A stretch of 64,000 bases of DNA from Streptomyces antimycoticus (GTDB taxonomy: Bacteria > Actinomycetota > Actinomycetes > Streptomycetales > Streptomycetaceae), in NCBI RefSeq assembly GCF_005405925.1, contig NZ_BJHV01000001.1, positions 8,370,001 to 8,434,000 on the forward strand, read 5' to 3'. How positions within the stretch are numbered: position 1 is the stretch's first letter; each line of letters begins with the position of its first letter. Shown in pieces: positions 8,290 through 17,829 of this stretch. The notes under the pieces are model-generated. The model was not told where the DNA came from, did not search any database, and saw only the letters and a program-made list of their open reading frames with translations. Position numbers and translations under genes: made by a program.

Positions 8290-8569
8290 TTTTGTCCTTG
8301 TGACGTTCGCCCCGAGCTTCGCCCCGGTGACCTGCCCCGGGCACCGCGCGGGGTAGGCTGGCGGATCGTTGTACTGCCTGTACCGCTGCCCGGCGTTCGG
8401 CGCTTTATTGGCCAAAGGCCGGAAAACGCCCCTTCCTTGGAGGGGTGGCGGTAGGCAAGCCTCGGGCGTGTCTACGTGCCGCGCACGGCGCATGCTCGTT
8501 CTTGCTCAGGAGGCTTGCTCTCGGCGGTAGGCGGTTGGAAGGAGCACTAGCGATGGGCGAGGGGTACGC
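8290..8569 (+). other. Long leader of the BluB-CobT gene
   Basis: A gene-free 280-nt stretch. It holds a possible -10 box (TAGGCT, 8354-8359), implying a leader of roughly 200 nt, with local pairing such as CGCC...GGCG around 8426-8452. I looked for the conserved core of a cobalamin riboswitch and did not see it. Confidence 0.4.
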
Positions 8570-11500
8570 ATGACCGACACCGGCCAGGTCCCGGGAGAGG
8601 GACTGCCGGAGAACGCAGGCGGACGACTCGGACATCCGCACCCGGCGGATGTCCATGCCCCGCCTGCCGACGCCGGTTACATCGAACAGCCGCATCCCGG
8701 TGTCCCTCCCGGCGCCGCCTACACCTTCCTCGACGGGCCCGAACACGTCGGCGAGGAGGACGATCTGCTGCTGATGCCGGGCGCCCAGGGCGCCTGGAGC
8801 GAGCAGCAGGCCCAGTACCAGACCGGGACGTACGAGGCGGGCGCGCTCGACCCCGGCGCCGCCGCGTACGCCGAGACCCAGATGCCCGAGCCGCAGCCCG
8901 TGGCGGAGCAGTCCGTACCGCAGTCGGCCCCAGCCCAGGCCGCGTACGCGGCACCCGCCGCCCCCGCCCGGCGGCCGCTCCACATGGGCCCGCCGGTGCC
9001 CGACACCTCCAACGGCGTGGTCCGTTCGCTCGCCGACCGTGGCCCGGCCGCGGGCCGGCACGCCGCGCCCGCACGCCAGCCGGAGCCCGAGCCGCAGGCC
9101 GTGCCGGAGCCGGAGGCCGTGCCGGAGCCGCAGCCGCAGGTGCCGCATCAGGCCGGGGCCCAGCCCGAGTACGGGGCGGGGCAGCAGCAGCGCGTTCCGG
9201 CGCCTGAGCAGGGCGGGATGGCGGAGCAGCAGTTCGCCGGGCCCGAGCACTTTGCCGAGCCCGAGCAGCAGTTCGCCGAGGGCGAGCAGTTCGCGGGGCC
9301 CGAGCAGCAGTTTGCCGCGCCTGAGCAGTTCGCCGGGCCCGAGCAGCAGTTCGCGGGGCCCGAGCAGCAGCTTGCCGCGCCTGAGCAGTTCCTCGTTCCC
9401 GAGCAGCCGATCATGCTCGAGCAGCCGCTGGCGGCGGACTACTCCACCGCGCCCCAGTACGCCGCCGGGCCGCAGTACTTCACCCCGCAGCCCGACGACC
9501 TGAGTCGGCTCCCCGGGCCCCAGCTCGCGGACCTCCCGCAGATGGTCGACGCCCCGCAGCCGGGGGACGCCTGGGACTCCACGCCGCCGGCGCAGCAGGC
9601 CGCACAGGCCGCCGCGCCCGCTCCCGCGCCCGCGGAGACGGCCGGTACGGCCGAGGAGCCTCAGGTCGCGGAGGGGCCCGAAGCGGAGCCCGCTCCCCAG
9701 CAGTTCGTCCAGCCCGAGGCGATGGCCCCGGAGGCACAGCCGGTCGCGATGGACCAGGCGTACGGGGACCCGGCGGTCCAGGACCCGCACCCGATGGGCG
9801 CGACCATCCCGGCCCAGGGCGGGGAGCCCGTCATGGAGCCCGCCCCGGAGGCCGCTGTGGCCCAGGAGCAGGTCGTCGACATCCCGGCCCAGGCGCAGAC
9901 CGAGCCCGTCACCGAACAGGTCGAGGCCCAGCCCGCCCCCGCCCCGGTCGCGGAGGCCACACCCGAGATCCCGGCGCAGTTGGCCCATGAGCCGGTCACG
10001 GCCGAGGAGCCGTACGCTCCCGCCGCCGAGGCCCCAGCCCAGGAGGCCGCTCAGGAACTCCCGGATCAGCCCGCCGAATCGGTGGAACAGGCAGCCGTGG
10101 TCCCGGCTCCTTCGATAGTGGCCGCCGAGGAGCCTCAGCCCGAGGAGCCCGCCGCCGAGGAGTCGACGGTGGCCGAGACGCCTCAGCAGGAGGCACCCGC
10201 CGAGCCGGAGGCCGAGGCCGCGCCCGAGGCGGAGGCCGTCCCGGAGGCGGAGGCAGCGATGCCGGAGGCGCCCGCCGAGACACCTGAGCAGGCGACGGCC
10301 GAGCCGGAGCCCGAGGCGGGGAGCCCGGAGACCGTGGTCGAGGCCGAGGAGCAGTCCCCGGAGGAGCAGGCTCTCGAAGCCGAAGCGGCGGACGCCCCGG
10401 ACGTCCCGGAGGCCGAGGCCGCCGAGAGCGAAGCCGCTGAGGCGGAGGCGCCTGTGACCGCCGAGCCGGACGCGGAAGCGGCGGCCGAGGCAGTGCCGGA
10501 GGCCGGGCCCGAAGCCACCGAGCCCACGGCGGAGCCCGAGGCAGAGGCGGAAGCCCAGCCCGCCGAGCCCGAGGCCACGACGCCCGAAACGGCACCCGAA
10601 GCCGAAGCGGAAGCCACCGACCCGCAGGCCACCGAGCAGGAGGCCACGGAGCCGCAGGCCGGTACCCCCGAGGCCGATAGCCCGGCAGCCGCCGAGCCCG
10701 AGGCCGGCGTGACCGAAGCCGCCGAGCCCGAGGCCGGGGCCGCCGAACCGGAGCCCACGGACCCGGAAGCCGCCGAGCCCGTGGCCGCGGACGACCCCGA
10801 GGCGCACGCCCCCGAGCCGGAGCCGGAGCCCCAAACGGATCCCGAAACGGCTCCCGGGCCCGCAGCGGACGCCACGCCCGAAGAGGCCCAGGAATCCGCA
10901 CCGGAGCCCGAGACCGACACGGACACCGAGCCCGAGCCCGAGCTGATCCCCATCCCCATCGGCCCCCGCGCCGAGGGGTACGACGAGGCCGAGCGCGCCG
11001 CCGTCCACCGCGTGATGCGCGAGCGCCGGGACATCCGTAACGGCTTCCGGTCCGACCCCATCCCGCACGAGGTGCTGCTGCGCGTTCTCGAAGCCGCGCA
11101 CACGGCGCCCAGCGTGGGGCACTCCCAGCCGTGGGACTTCGTCGTCATCCGCTCGGCGGAGACCCGCCGCGCCATGCATGAGCTGGCCATGCGCCAGCGG
11201 GACGCGTACGCCAAGTCCCTCCCCAAGGGCCGGGCCAAGCAGTTCAAGGAACTGAAGATCGAGGCCATCCTCGAGACCCCGGTCAACATCGTCGTCACCG
11301 CCGACCCCACCCGCGGCGGCCGCCACACCCTCGGTCGGCACACCCAGCCGCAGATGGCGCCGTACTCCTCCGCGCTCGCGGTGGAGAACCTCTGGCTCGC
11401 CGCCCGCGCCGAGGGCCTCGGTGTCGGCTGGGTCAGCTTCTTCGACGAACGCGAGATGGTGCGGGAGCTCGGGCTGCCCGACCATCTGGAGGTCGTGGCG

Positions 11501-12697
11501 TATCTGTGCGTCGGCTACGTCGACGAGTTCCCGCAGGAGCCGGAGCTGATGAAGGCCGGGTGGTCCCAGCGCCGCCCGCTGTCCTGGGTCGTCCACGAGG
11601 AGACGTACGGCCGCCGCACCCTGCCCGGCGGCGACCCGCACAATCTGCTCCAGGAGACCCTGCGCGGCATCCGCCCGCTGGACGCCAAGGCGCTCGGCGA
11701 GGCGTGGGAGCGGCAGAAGCGGATGACCAAGCCGTCCGGTGCGCTCGGCATGCTGGAGATCATCTCCGCCCAGCTGAGCGGGCTGTCCCGGCAGTGCCCG
11801 CCGCCGATCCCGGAGCCCGCGGCCGTCGCCATCTTCGCGGGCGACCACGGGGTGCATGCCCAGGGTGTCACCGCCTGGCCGCAGGAGGTCACCAGTCAGA
11901 TGGTGGCCAACTTCCTGGGCGGCGGCGCGGTCTGCAACGCCTTCGCCGCCCAGGTGGGTGCCGAGGTGTGCGTGGTGGACGTCGGGGTGGCGAGCGATCT
12001 GCCCAGCACCCCCGGGCTGCTGCCGCGCAAGGTGCGGGCGGGCACCGGCGACTTCACCGTCGGCCCCGCGCTCACCCGCGAGGAGGTGCTGCGCGCCATC
12101 GAGGTGGGCATCGAGACGGCCCGGGATCTGGTGGCCGCCGGGAACAAGGCGCTGCTCACCGGAGAGATGGGGATCGCCAACACCACCGTGTCGGCCGCCC
12201 TGGTCTCCATCTACACCGGCGCCGACCCGGCCGAGGTGACCGGGCGCGGCACGGGCATCAACGACGAGATGCACGCCCGCAAGATCGATGTCGTACGGCG
12301 CGGTCTCGAGCTGCACCAGCCCGATCCGGCCGACCCCATCGGCGTTCTGTCGGCGATCGGCGGCCTGGAGCACGCCGCGATCACCGGGCTGCTGCTGGGC
12401 GGCGCCTCGCTGCGTACGCCCGTGATCCTGGACGGGGTGAGCGCGGGCGCCGCAGCGCTGGTCGCCCGGGCCATCGCACCCGAGGTGCTGGCGGCCTGCA
12501 TCGCGGGTCACCGCAGCGCCGAGCCGGGCCATGTGGCGGCCCTGAACAAGCTGGGCCTGCGCCCCCTGGTCGACCTGGATCTGCGGCTCGGCGAGGGCAC
12601 CGGGGCGCTGCTAGCCCTTCCGGTGGTGCAGAGCGCCGCACGGGCGATGCACGAGGTGGCCACCTTCGACTCCGCAGGGGTCACGGAGAAGAACTGA
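8570..12697 (+). CDS. cobT: BluB-CobT fusion (DMB synthase / DMB phosphoribosyltransferase) with giant disordered N terminus
   Basis: A 1375-residue protein that should both make and activate the lower ligand of cobalamin. Residues 1-795 are low-complexity, dominated by Pro, Ala, Glu and Gln, with PEQQFA-type repeats at about 219-280 and strongly acidic AEPEAE-type sequence after 520. Residues about 800-1015 are a BluB-type nitroreductase fold (RERRDIRNGFRSDPIPHEVL, APSVGHSQPWDFVVIRSAE, GVGWVSFFDEREMVREL), which forms 5,6-dimethylbenzimidazole from reduced flavin. Residues about 1026-1375 are CobT (KPSGALGMLE, AIFAGDHGVHAQGVTAWPQE, GEMGIANTT) with the catalytic Glu in LGEGTGALL (E1342). The ATG at 8570 follows GCGAGGGG. 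The N terminus has no signal peptide or membrane segment. Confidence 0.9.
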   Translation: MTDTGQVPGEGLPENAGGRLGHPHPADVHAPPADAGYIEQPHPGVPPGAAYTFLDGPEHVGEEDDLLLMPGAQGAWSEQQAQYQTGTYEAGALDPGAAAYAETQMPEPQPVAEQSVPQSAPAQAAYAAPAAPARRPLHMGPPVPDTSNGVVRSLADRGPAAGRHAAPARQPEPEPQAVPEPEAVPEPQPQVPHQAGAQPEYGAGQQQRVPAPEQGGMAEQQFAGPEHFAEPEQQFAEGEQFAGPEQQFAAPEQFAGPEQQFAGPEQQLAAPEQFLVPEQPIMLEQPLAADYSTAPQYAAGPQYFTPQPDDLSRLPGPQLADLPQMVDAPQPGDAWDSTPPAQQAAQAAAPAPAPAETAGTAEEPQVAEGPEAEPAPQQFVQPEAMAPEAQPVAMDQAYGDPAVQDPHPMGATIPAQGGEPVMEPAPEAAVAQEQVVDIPAQAQTEPVTEQVEAQPAPAPVAEATPEIPAQLAHEPVTAEEPYAPAAEAPAQEAAQELPDQPAESVEQAAVVPAPSIVAAEEPQPEEPAAEESTVAETPQQEAPAEPEAEAAPEAEAVPEAEAAMPEAPAETPEQATAEPEPEAGSPETVVEAEEQSPEEQALEAEAADAPDVPEAEAAESEAAEAEAPVTAEPDAEAAAEAVPEAGPEATEPTAEPEAEAEAQPAEPEATTPETAPEAEAEATDPQATEQEATEPQAGTPEADSPAAAEPEAGVTEAAEPEAGAAEPEPTDPEAAEPVAADDPEAHAPEPEPEPQTDPETAPGPAADATPEEAQESAPEPETDTDTEPEPELIPIPIGPRAEGYDEAERAAVHRVMRERRDIRNGFRSDPIPHEVLLRVLEAAHTAPSVGHSQPWDFVVIRSAETRRAMHELAMRQRDAYAKSLPKGRAKQFKELKIEAILETPVNIVVTADPTRGGRHTLGRHTQPQMAPYSSALAVENLWLAARAEGLGVGWVSFFDEREMVRELGLPDHLEVVAYLCVGYVDEFPQEPELMKAGWSQRRPLSWVVHEETYGRRTLPGGDPHNLLQETLRGIRPLDAKALGEAWERQKRMTKPSGALGMLEIISAQLSGLSRQCPPPIPEPAAVAIFAGDHGVHAQGVTAWPQEVTSQMVANFLGGGAVCNAFAAQVGAEVCVVDVGVASDLPSTPGLLPRKVRAGTGDFTVGPALTREEVLRAIEVGIETARDLVAAGNKALLTGEMGIANTTVSAALVSIYTGADPAEVTGRGTGINDEMHARKIDVVRRGLELHQPDPADPIGVLSAIGGLEHAAITGLLLGGASLRTPVILDGVSAGAAALVARAIAPEVLAACIAGHRSAEPGHVAALNKLGLRPLVDLDLRLGEGTGALLALPVVQSAARAMHEVATFDSAGVTEKN
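9223..9405 (+). repeat. In-frame degenerate repeats inside the BluB-CobT gene
   Basis: About ten imperfect units encode peptides of the form (G/A)PEQQFA or EPEQQFA. The DNA unit is roughly GGGCCCGAGCAGCAGTTCGC. The copies are so similar at DNA level that slippage or recombination could change repeat number without breaking the frame when whole codons are gained or lost. Confidence 0.75.
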
Positions 12698-12742
12698 TGG
12701 GCGCCCCCGCCGCGTAGGGTGTCGGCGGGGGCTCCGCCCCAG

Positions 12743-12787
12743 AGTCGATCACGCTCCAGTCGATCAAGCCCCAGTCGATCAGCCGCT
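12743..12787 (+). repeat. 15-bp tandem repeat, three copies, before cobA
   Basis: AGTCGATC recurs at 12743, 12758 and 12773 with exact 15-bp spacing; the intervening bases vary (ACGCTCC, AAGCCCC, AGCCGCT). It lies 48-92 nt before the cobA start. It could be spaced regulator sites or an inert repeat. Confidence 0.7.
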
Positions 12788-12834
12788 CCAGTGCCGCAGC
12801 GGCCGCGCATTCGCACGAGGAGAGCCGCACCGCC

Positions 12835-14055
12835 ATGTCCGAACACTTCGCATACCCCGTCGGACTGCGCCTTTCCGGGCGGCGTGTGGTCGTCCTCGGG
12901 GCGGGCCAGGTCGCCCAGCGCCGGCTGCCCGCGCTGATAGCGGCCGGTGCGGACATCCTGCTGATCTCGCCGTCCGCCACCGCCTCCGTCGAGGCCATGG
13001 CCGAGGCGGGGGAGGTGCGCTGGGAGCGCCGCCGCTACCAGGAGGGCGATTTCGAGGGCGCCTGGTACGTCCTGATCACCACGGACGACCCGGAGGCCAA
13101 CGCCACCGCGTCCGCCGAGGCCGAGGCGCGCCGCATCTGGTGCGTCCGCAGCGACGACGCCGAGGCCGCCTCCGCCTGGACCCCGGCCACCGGGCGCAGC
13201 GAGGGCGTCACCGTCGCCGTGCTCACCGGACAGGACCCGCGCCGCTCCGCCGCCGTCCGGGACGCCGTGGTGGAGGGGCTGCGCGACGGCACCCTCGCCG
13301 CGCCCCGCCACCGCAGCCGCGGCCCGCGGGTGGCGCTGGTGGGCGGCGGGCCGGGCGACCCTGACCTGATCACCGTGCGCGGCCGCCGCCTCCTCGCCGA
13401 GGCGGACGTGGTGGTGGCCGACCGGCTCGGCCCGCGCGATCTGCTCGATGAACTTCCGCCGCATGTCGAGGTGATCGACGCGGCGAAGATCCCGTACGGC
13501 CGGTTCATGGCCCAGGAGGCGATCAACAACGCGCTGATCGAGCACGCCAAGGCGGGCAAGTCGGTCGTCCGCCTCAAGGGCGGCGACCCCTTCGTCTTCG
13601 GGCGCGGCATGGAGGAGGCCGAGGCGCTCGCCGAGGCCGGTATCCCGTGCACCGTCGTGCCCGGCATCTCCAGCTCCATCAGCGTCCCGGGCGCGGCCGG
13701 GATCCCGGTGACCCACCGGGGCGTGGCGCATGAGTTCACGGTGGTCAGCGGCCATGTCGCCCCTGACGACCCCAGCTCCCTGGTGGACTGGGCGGCGCTG
13801 GCCCGGCTGCGCGGCACGCTGGTGCTGCTCATGGCCGTGGAGAAGATCGGCGCCATCGCCGCGACGCTCGTCGCCCATGGCCGGGCCGCCGACACCCCCG
13901 TCGCCGTGGTGCAAGAGGGCACCACCCCGGCCCAGCGGCGGGTGGACGCGACCCTCGCCACCGTCGGGGAGAAGGTCGCGGCCGAGGGCGTACGGCCCCC
14001 GGCGGTCGTGGTGATCGGCGATGTCGTCGCCCTCTCGCCCCGTGACCACCGCTGA
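12835..14055 (+). CDS. cobA: Uroporphyrinogen-III C-methyltransferase with CysG-like N-terminal domain
   Basis: A 406-residue fusion. Residues 10-150 resemble the NAD-dependent precorrin-2 dehydrogenase half of CysG (VVVLGAGQVAQRRLPALIAA, AWYVLITTDDPEANA). Residues 160-400 are the SAM-dependent methyltransferase (VALVGGGPGDPDLITVRGRR, VVRLKGGDPFVFGRG, GIPVTHRGVAHEFTVVSGH) that converts uroporphyrinogen III to precorrin-2, the branch point of cobalamin and siroheme. It is slightly shorter than full CysG, and the ferrochelatase part looks reduced, so siroheme output is uncertain. It follows the BluB-CobT gene by 137 nt. Confidence 0.9.
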   Translation: MSEHFAYPVGLRLSGRRVVVLGAGQVAQRRLPALIAAGADILLISPSATASVEAMAEAGEVRWERRRYQEGDFEGAWYVLITTDDPEANATASAEAEARRIWCVRSDDAEAASAWTPATGRSEGVTVAVLTGQDPRRSAAVRDAVVEGLRDGTLAAPRHRSRGPRVALVGGGPGDPDLITVRGRRLLAEADVVVADRLGPRDLLDELPPHVEVIDAAKIPYGRFMAQEAINNALIEHAKAGKSVVRLKGGDPFVFGRGMEEAEALAEAGIPCTVVPGISSSISVPGAAGIPVTHRGVAHEFTVVSGHVAPDDPSSLVDWAALARLRGTLVLLMAVEKIGAIAATLVAHGRAADTPVAVVQEGTTPAQRRVDATLATVGEKVAAEGVRPPAVVVIGDVVALSPRDHR

Positions 14056-14135
14056 CGTAAGCGGACGTAACCGCCGGTAACTTATTCGCGTCGGGCTCAT
14101 TGGCACCGCATCCAGGACAAGGCAGTATCACTTAA

Positions 14136-14954
14136 GTGGCTGATCTCATCACCGTCGATGATCCGGACGACCCGCGGCTGCGCGACTACACGGGTCTGAC
14201 CGATGTGGAGCTACGACGCAAGCGGGAGCCGGCCGAGGGCCTGTTCATCGCCGAAGGCGAGAAGGTGATCCGGCGCGCCCGCCTCGCCGGCTACGAGATG
14301 CGCTCGATGCTGCTGTCGTCCAAGTGGGTCGATGTGATGCGGGACGTCATCGAGGACGTCCCCGCCCCCGTCTACGCCGTCAGCCCCGAACTGGCCGAAC
14401 GCGTCACCGGCTACCACGTCCACCGCGGCGCCCTCGCCTCCATGCAGCGCAAGCCGCTGCCGGACGCGGAATCGGTGCTTCAGGGCGCCCGCCGCGTCGC
14501 CATCATGGAGTCCGTCAACGACCACACCAACACCGGCGCCATCTTCCGCAGCGCGGCGGCCCTCGGCATGGACGCCGTGCTCCTCTCCCCGGACTGCGCC
14601 GACCCCCTCTACCGGCGCTCGGTCAAGGTCTCCATGGGCGCCGTCTTCTCCGTGCCGTACGCCCGCCTGGAGAGCTGGCCGCGCGGGCTGGAGGCGGTCC
14701 GGGACGCCGGGTTCAAGATCCTCGCCCTGACCCCCGACGAGAAGGCCACCACCATCGACGACGCGGCCCCGCACCGCCTGGAGCGGGTCGCGCTGATGCT
14801 GGGCGCGGAGGGCGACGGACTCTCCACCCAGGCGCTGATGGCCGCGGACGAGTGGGTCCGGATCCCGATGGCCCACGGTGTGGACTCCCTCAACGTGGGC
14901 GCGGCGGCGGCGGTCGCCTTCTACGCGGTCACCTCGGGCCGACCGGGGCTCTGA
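14136..14954 (+). CDS. TrmH/SpoU family RNA 2'-O-methyltransferase
   Basis: A 272-residue SPOUT methyltransferase. The N-terminal part (FIAEGEKVIRRARLAGYEMR) is the substrate-binding domain seen in 23S rRNA ribose methyltransferases of the TsnR/RlmB kind. The SAM-binding trefoil knot motifs are NDHTNTGAIFRSAAALGMDA, LMLGAEGDGLS and IPMAHGVDSLNVGAAAAVAF. The target nucleotide cannot be assigned. The start is GTG at 14136, with only a weak AGGACAAGG about 15 nt upstream. The gene ends 3 nt before the convergent kinase gene. Confidence 0.88.
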   Translation: MADLITVDDPDDPRLRDYTGLTDVELRRKREPAEGLFIAEGEKVIRRARLAGYEMRSMLLSSKWVDVMRDVIEDVPAPVYAVSPELAERVTGYHVHRGALASMQRKPLPDAESVLQGARRVAIMESVNDHTNTGAIFRSAAALGMDAVLLSPDCADPLYRRSVKVSMGAVFSVPYARLESWPRGLEAVRDAGFKILALTPDEKATTIDDAAPHRLERVALMLGAEGDGLSTQALMAADEWVRIPMAHGVDSLNVGAAAAVAFYAVTSGRPGL

Positions 14955-14957
14955 CCC

Positions 14958-16316
<1,359 letters not shown>

Positions 16317-16622
16317 GTCCGTCCCCTACCTCCGGTGGGGAGCCCCTCCCTTAACCCCTGGTGGGGAGCCCCATCCGCTGCCGTCTGCTTGCCGTTTGCC
16401 GCTGATCTGCCGTCAGTCCGCCGCTGTTGTCCGTCGCTGTCCGTCTGACGTGCACAGCTTACGGATTGACAGCCCCGCGCGCTGAGAGGCCGCGCATGCG
16501 TCGGTCGATGGATTGTCAGTGGTGCCTGAGATCCTGGAGAAGTGGGCCGGAATCGTGGCAATCCACGCCCGGCTTTGTGCTGCGTGATCTCAAGAGGCCG
16601 TCTCAGAAGGGGGATTGAGACC

Positions 16623-16859
16623 GTGAAGGGTGATCGTGTGGAGATAGTCGTGGATGCGGGGGACACGACGCGGACGTATGAAGTGGTGGCCAGCAGGGCG
16701 GGCCGGAGGGTCGAGACGGCGGTCCGGCGGGGGGTGGTGGAAGTGAGCGAAGTCACCCGTAATGGGTCCGTGGTGCGGACGGCCCGCTTCATGGCCAACC
16801 GCGTCCTGGCACTGGTGGAGCAGCCGGTGCCGCGCGGCGAGGAGGGAGACGGTGAGTAG
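16623..16859 (+). CDS. Small hypothetical protein (78 aa)
   Basis: A 78-residue soluble protein beginning MKGDRVEIVVDAGDTTRTYE and rich in beta-forming, charged residues. The GTG at 16623 follows AAGGGGGA with good spacing; codons upstream do not look coding. It faces away from the kinase gene. Base composition by codon position supports a real gene. I do not recognise the family. Confidence 0.65.
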   Translation: MKGDRVEIVVDAGDTTRTYEVVASRAGRRVETAVRRGVVEVSEVTRNGSVVRTARFMANRVLALVEQPVPRGEEGDGE

Positions 16860-16987
16860 AGCTCGCACGCGCTCGGAGGGACACACTCCGGGGGCACCGG
16901 AAGGGCTCCGGAAGGATCGATTCCCCGGACCCCTCCGGGAAGACCCCAAGGCGTGAGGGCGCATCTCCACCCAGGGGAGTAGTCGAC

Positions 16988-17014
16988 GCCTCCCGGGGTC
17001 ATCCTCCGGGAGGC
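16988..17014. terminator. Hairpin terminator
   Basis: A 9-bp perfect stem, GCCTCCCGG/CCGGGAGGC, with a 9-nt loop, 129 nt after the small gene and before the next one. Confidence 0.55.
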
Positions 17015-17145
17015 CCGGCAATCGGTACGAAGGCATGACGCCGAGGACCGGGGTGCGCGCCTAATGTTGTGCTCAAGCGGCGGGCGCAGCACTCGTCCCC
17101 CGAGGTCAGACGCTCGCCGCCCCCAGATGTGACGGAGGAGGGACG

Positions 17146-17364
17146 ATGGCGGACACGGCTGGACGCACGGTCATCCACACGCGTCGTCGCAGGTCCATTC
17201 GCGCGGCGGCCGACGCCTTCGGCGGCCCGCAGACCGGCACCCGCCACCCTCTGGTCGCGGCGGCGATGGTGCTGCCGATGGCCATCCTCCTGACCATCAC
17301 CTTCGGCGGCTGGGATGCCGTCGTCACACAAGCGTCGTCCGTGGCGGGAATGCTGGGGCGCTGA
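17146..17364 (+). CDS. Small single-pass membrane protein (72 aa)
   Basis: A 72-residue protein with a basic N-terminal third (TRRRRS), then one hydrophobic helix (LVAAAMVLPMAILLTITFGG) near residues 36-55 and a short tail. The ATG follows GGAGGAGGG by a few bases, a strong ribosome site. Function is unknown. Confidence 0.65.
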   Translation: MADTAGRTVIHTRRRRSIRAAADAFGGPQTGTRHPLVAAAMVLPMAILLTITFGGWDAVVTQASSVAGMLGR

Positions 17365-17448
17365 GCGCCCCAGGCCTGGGAGAGCGGCCCGGGCCGGGGA
17401 CTTCCGGCCATTAACCCCGTGGGGACGGGGGTGCGGCGGACGGCACGA

Positions 17449-17480
17449 ATGCCCGGACAGCTGGGGAGCTGTCCGGGCAT
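17449..17480. terminator. Hairpin, probable terminator
   Basis: A perfect 14-bp inverted repeat, ATGCCCGGACAGCT and its complement, with a GGGG loop, 84 nt after the small membrane protein gene and 13 nt before the MITE-like element. Confidence 0.65.
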
Positions 17481-17492
17481 CGCGCCGTCCAG

Positions 17493-17654
17493 GCCCTGTC
17501 CGGTGGATCGTCGCGGGCCCGCGACGCCTGGCACGACACCTCGCCGCGTTGTCGGGATCGTCCGAGTACGACCCGGTACGAGGACGACCCTCCGCCTCGC
17601 GATGCACCGCACCAGACGCCGCCGGCTGATCCGCGAAGATCCACCGGACAGGGC
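17493..17654. mobile_element. MITE-like element, 162 bp with 24-bp terminal inverted repeats
   Basis: The ends, 17493-17516 and 17631-17654, are inverted repeats matching at 23 of 24 positions. They begin GCCCTGTCCGGTGGATC. The 114-bp interior has no transposase gene. Ends of this form resemble those of IS5-type insertion sequences in Streptomyces, so this is probably a non-autonomous derivative. No clear target duplication is visible. Confidence 0.6.
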
Positions 17655-17765
17655 ATAGGCGCGGCTGGGACCGACGCGGCCGGCCGTAGGGACCCTCAGC
17701 GGGAGGCGGCGCGCCGGGGTTGCCGTTCCTCCTGGCGGGGGGCGACGTGGGTTCGGTTCGTTTGC

Positions 17766-17809
17766 CGGTATCGCACGTGGTGCTTGTCGGTATCGCACGT
17801 GGCGCTTGG
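17766..17809. repeat. 22-bp tandem repeat, two copies
   Basis: CGGTATCGCACGTGGTGCTTGT at 17766-17787 is followed at once by a copy with two changes at 17788-17809. It lies just past the end of the MFS gene, in a 465-bp stretch (17365-17829) that holds no gene. Confidence 0.8.
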
Positions 17810-17829
17810 CCGCAGTGGCGTTCAGGGCG

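Noticed and set aside
8405..12532. A 1375-codon minus-strand open frame opposite the BluB-CobT gene
   Set aside because: It is Gly, Arg and Leu-rich translation of the complement of a GC-rich coding region, with no domain and no ribosome site. The plus strand has clear BluB and CobT motifs. High-GC genes often have long open antisense frames.
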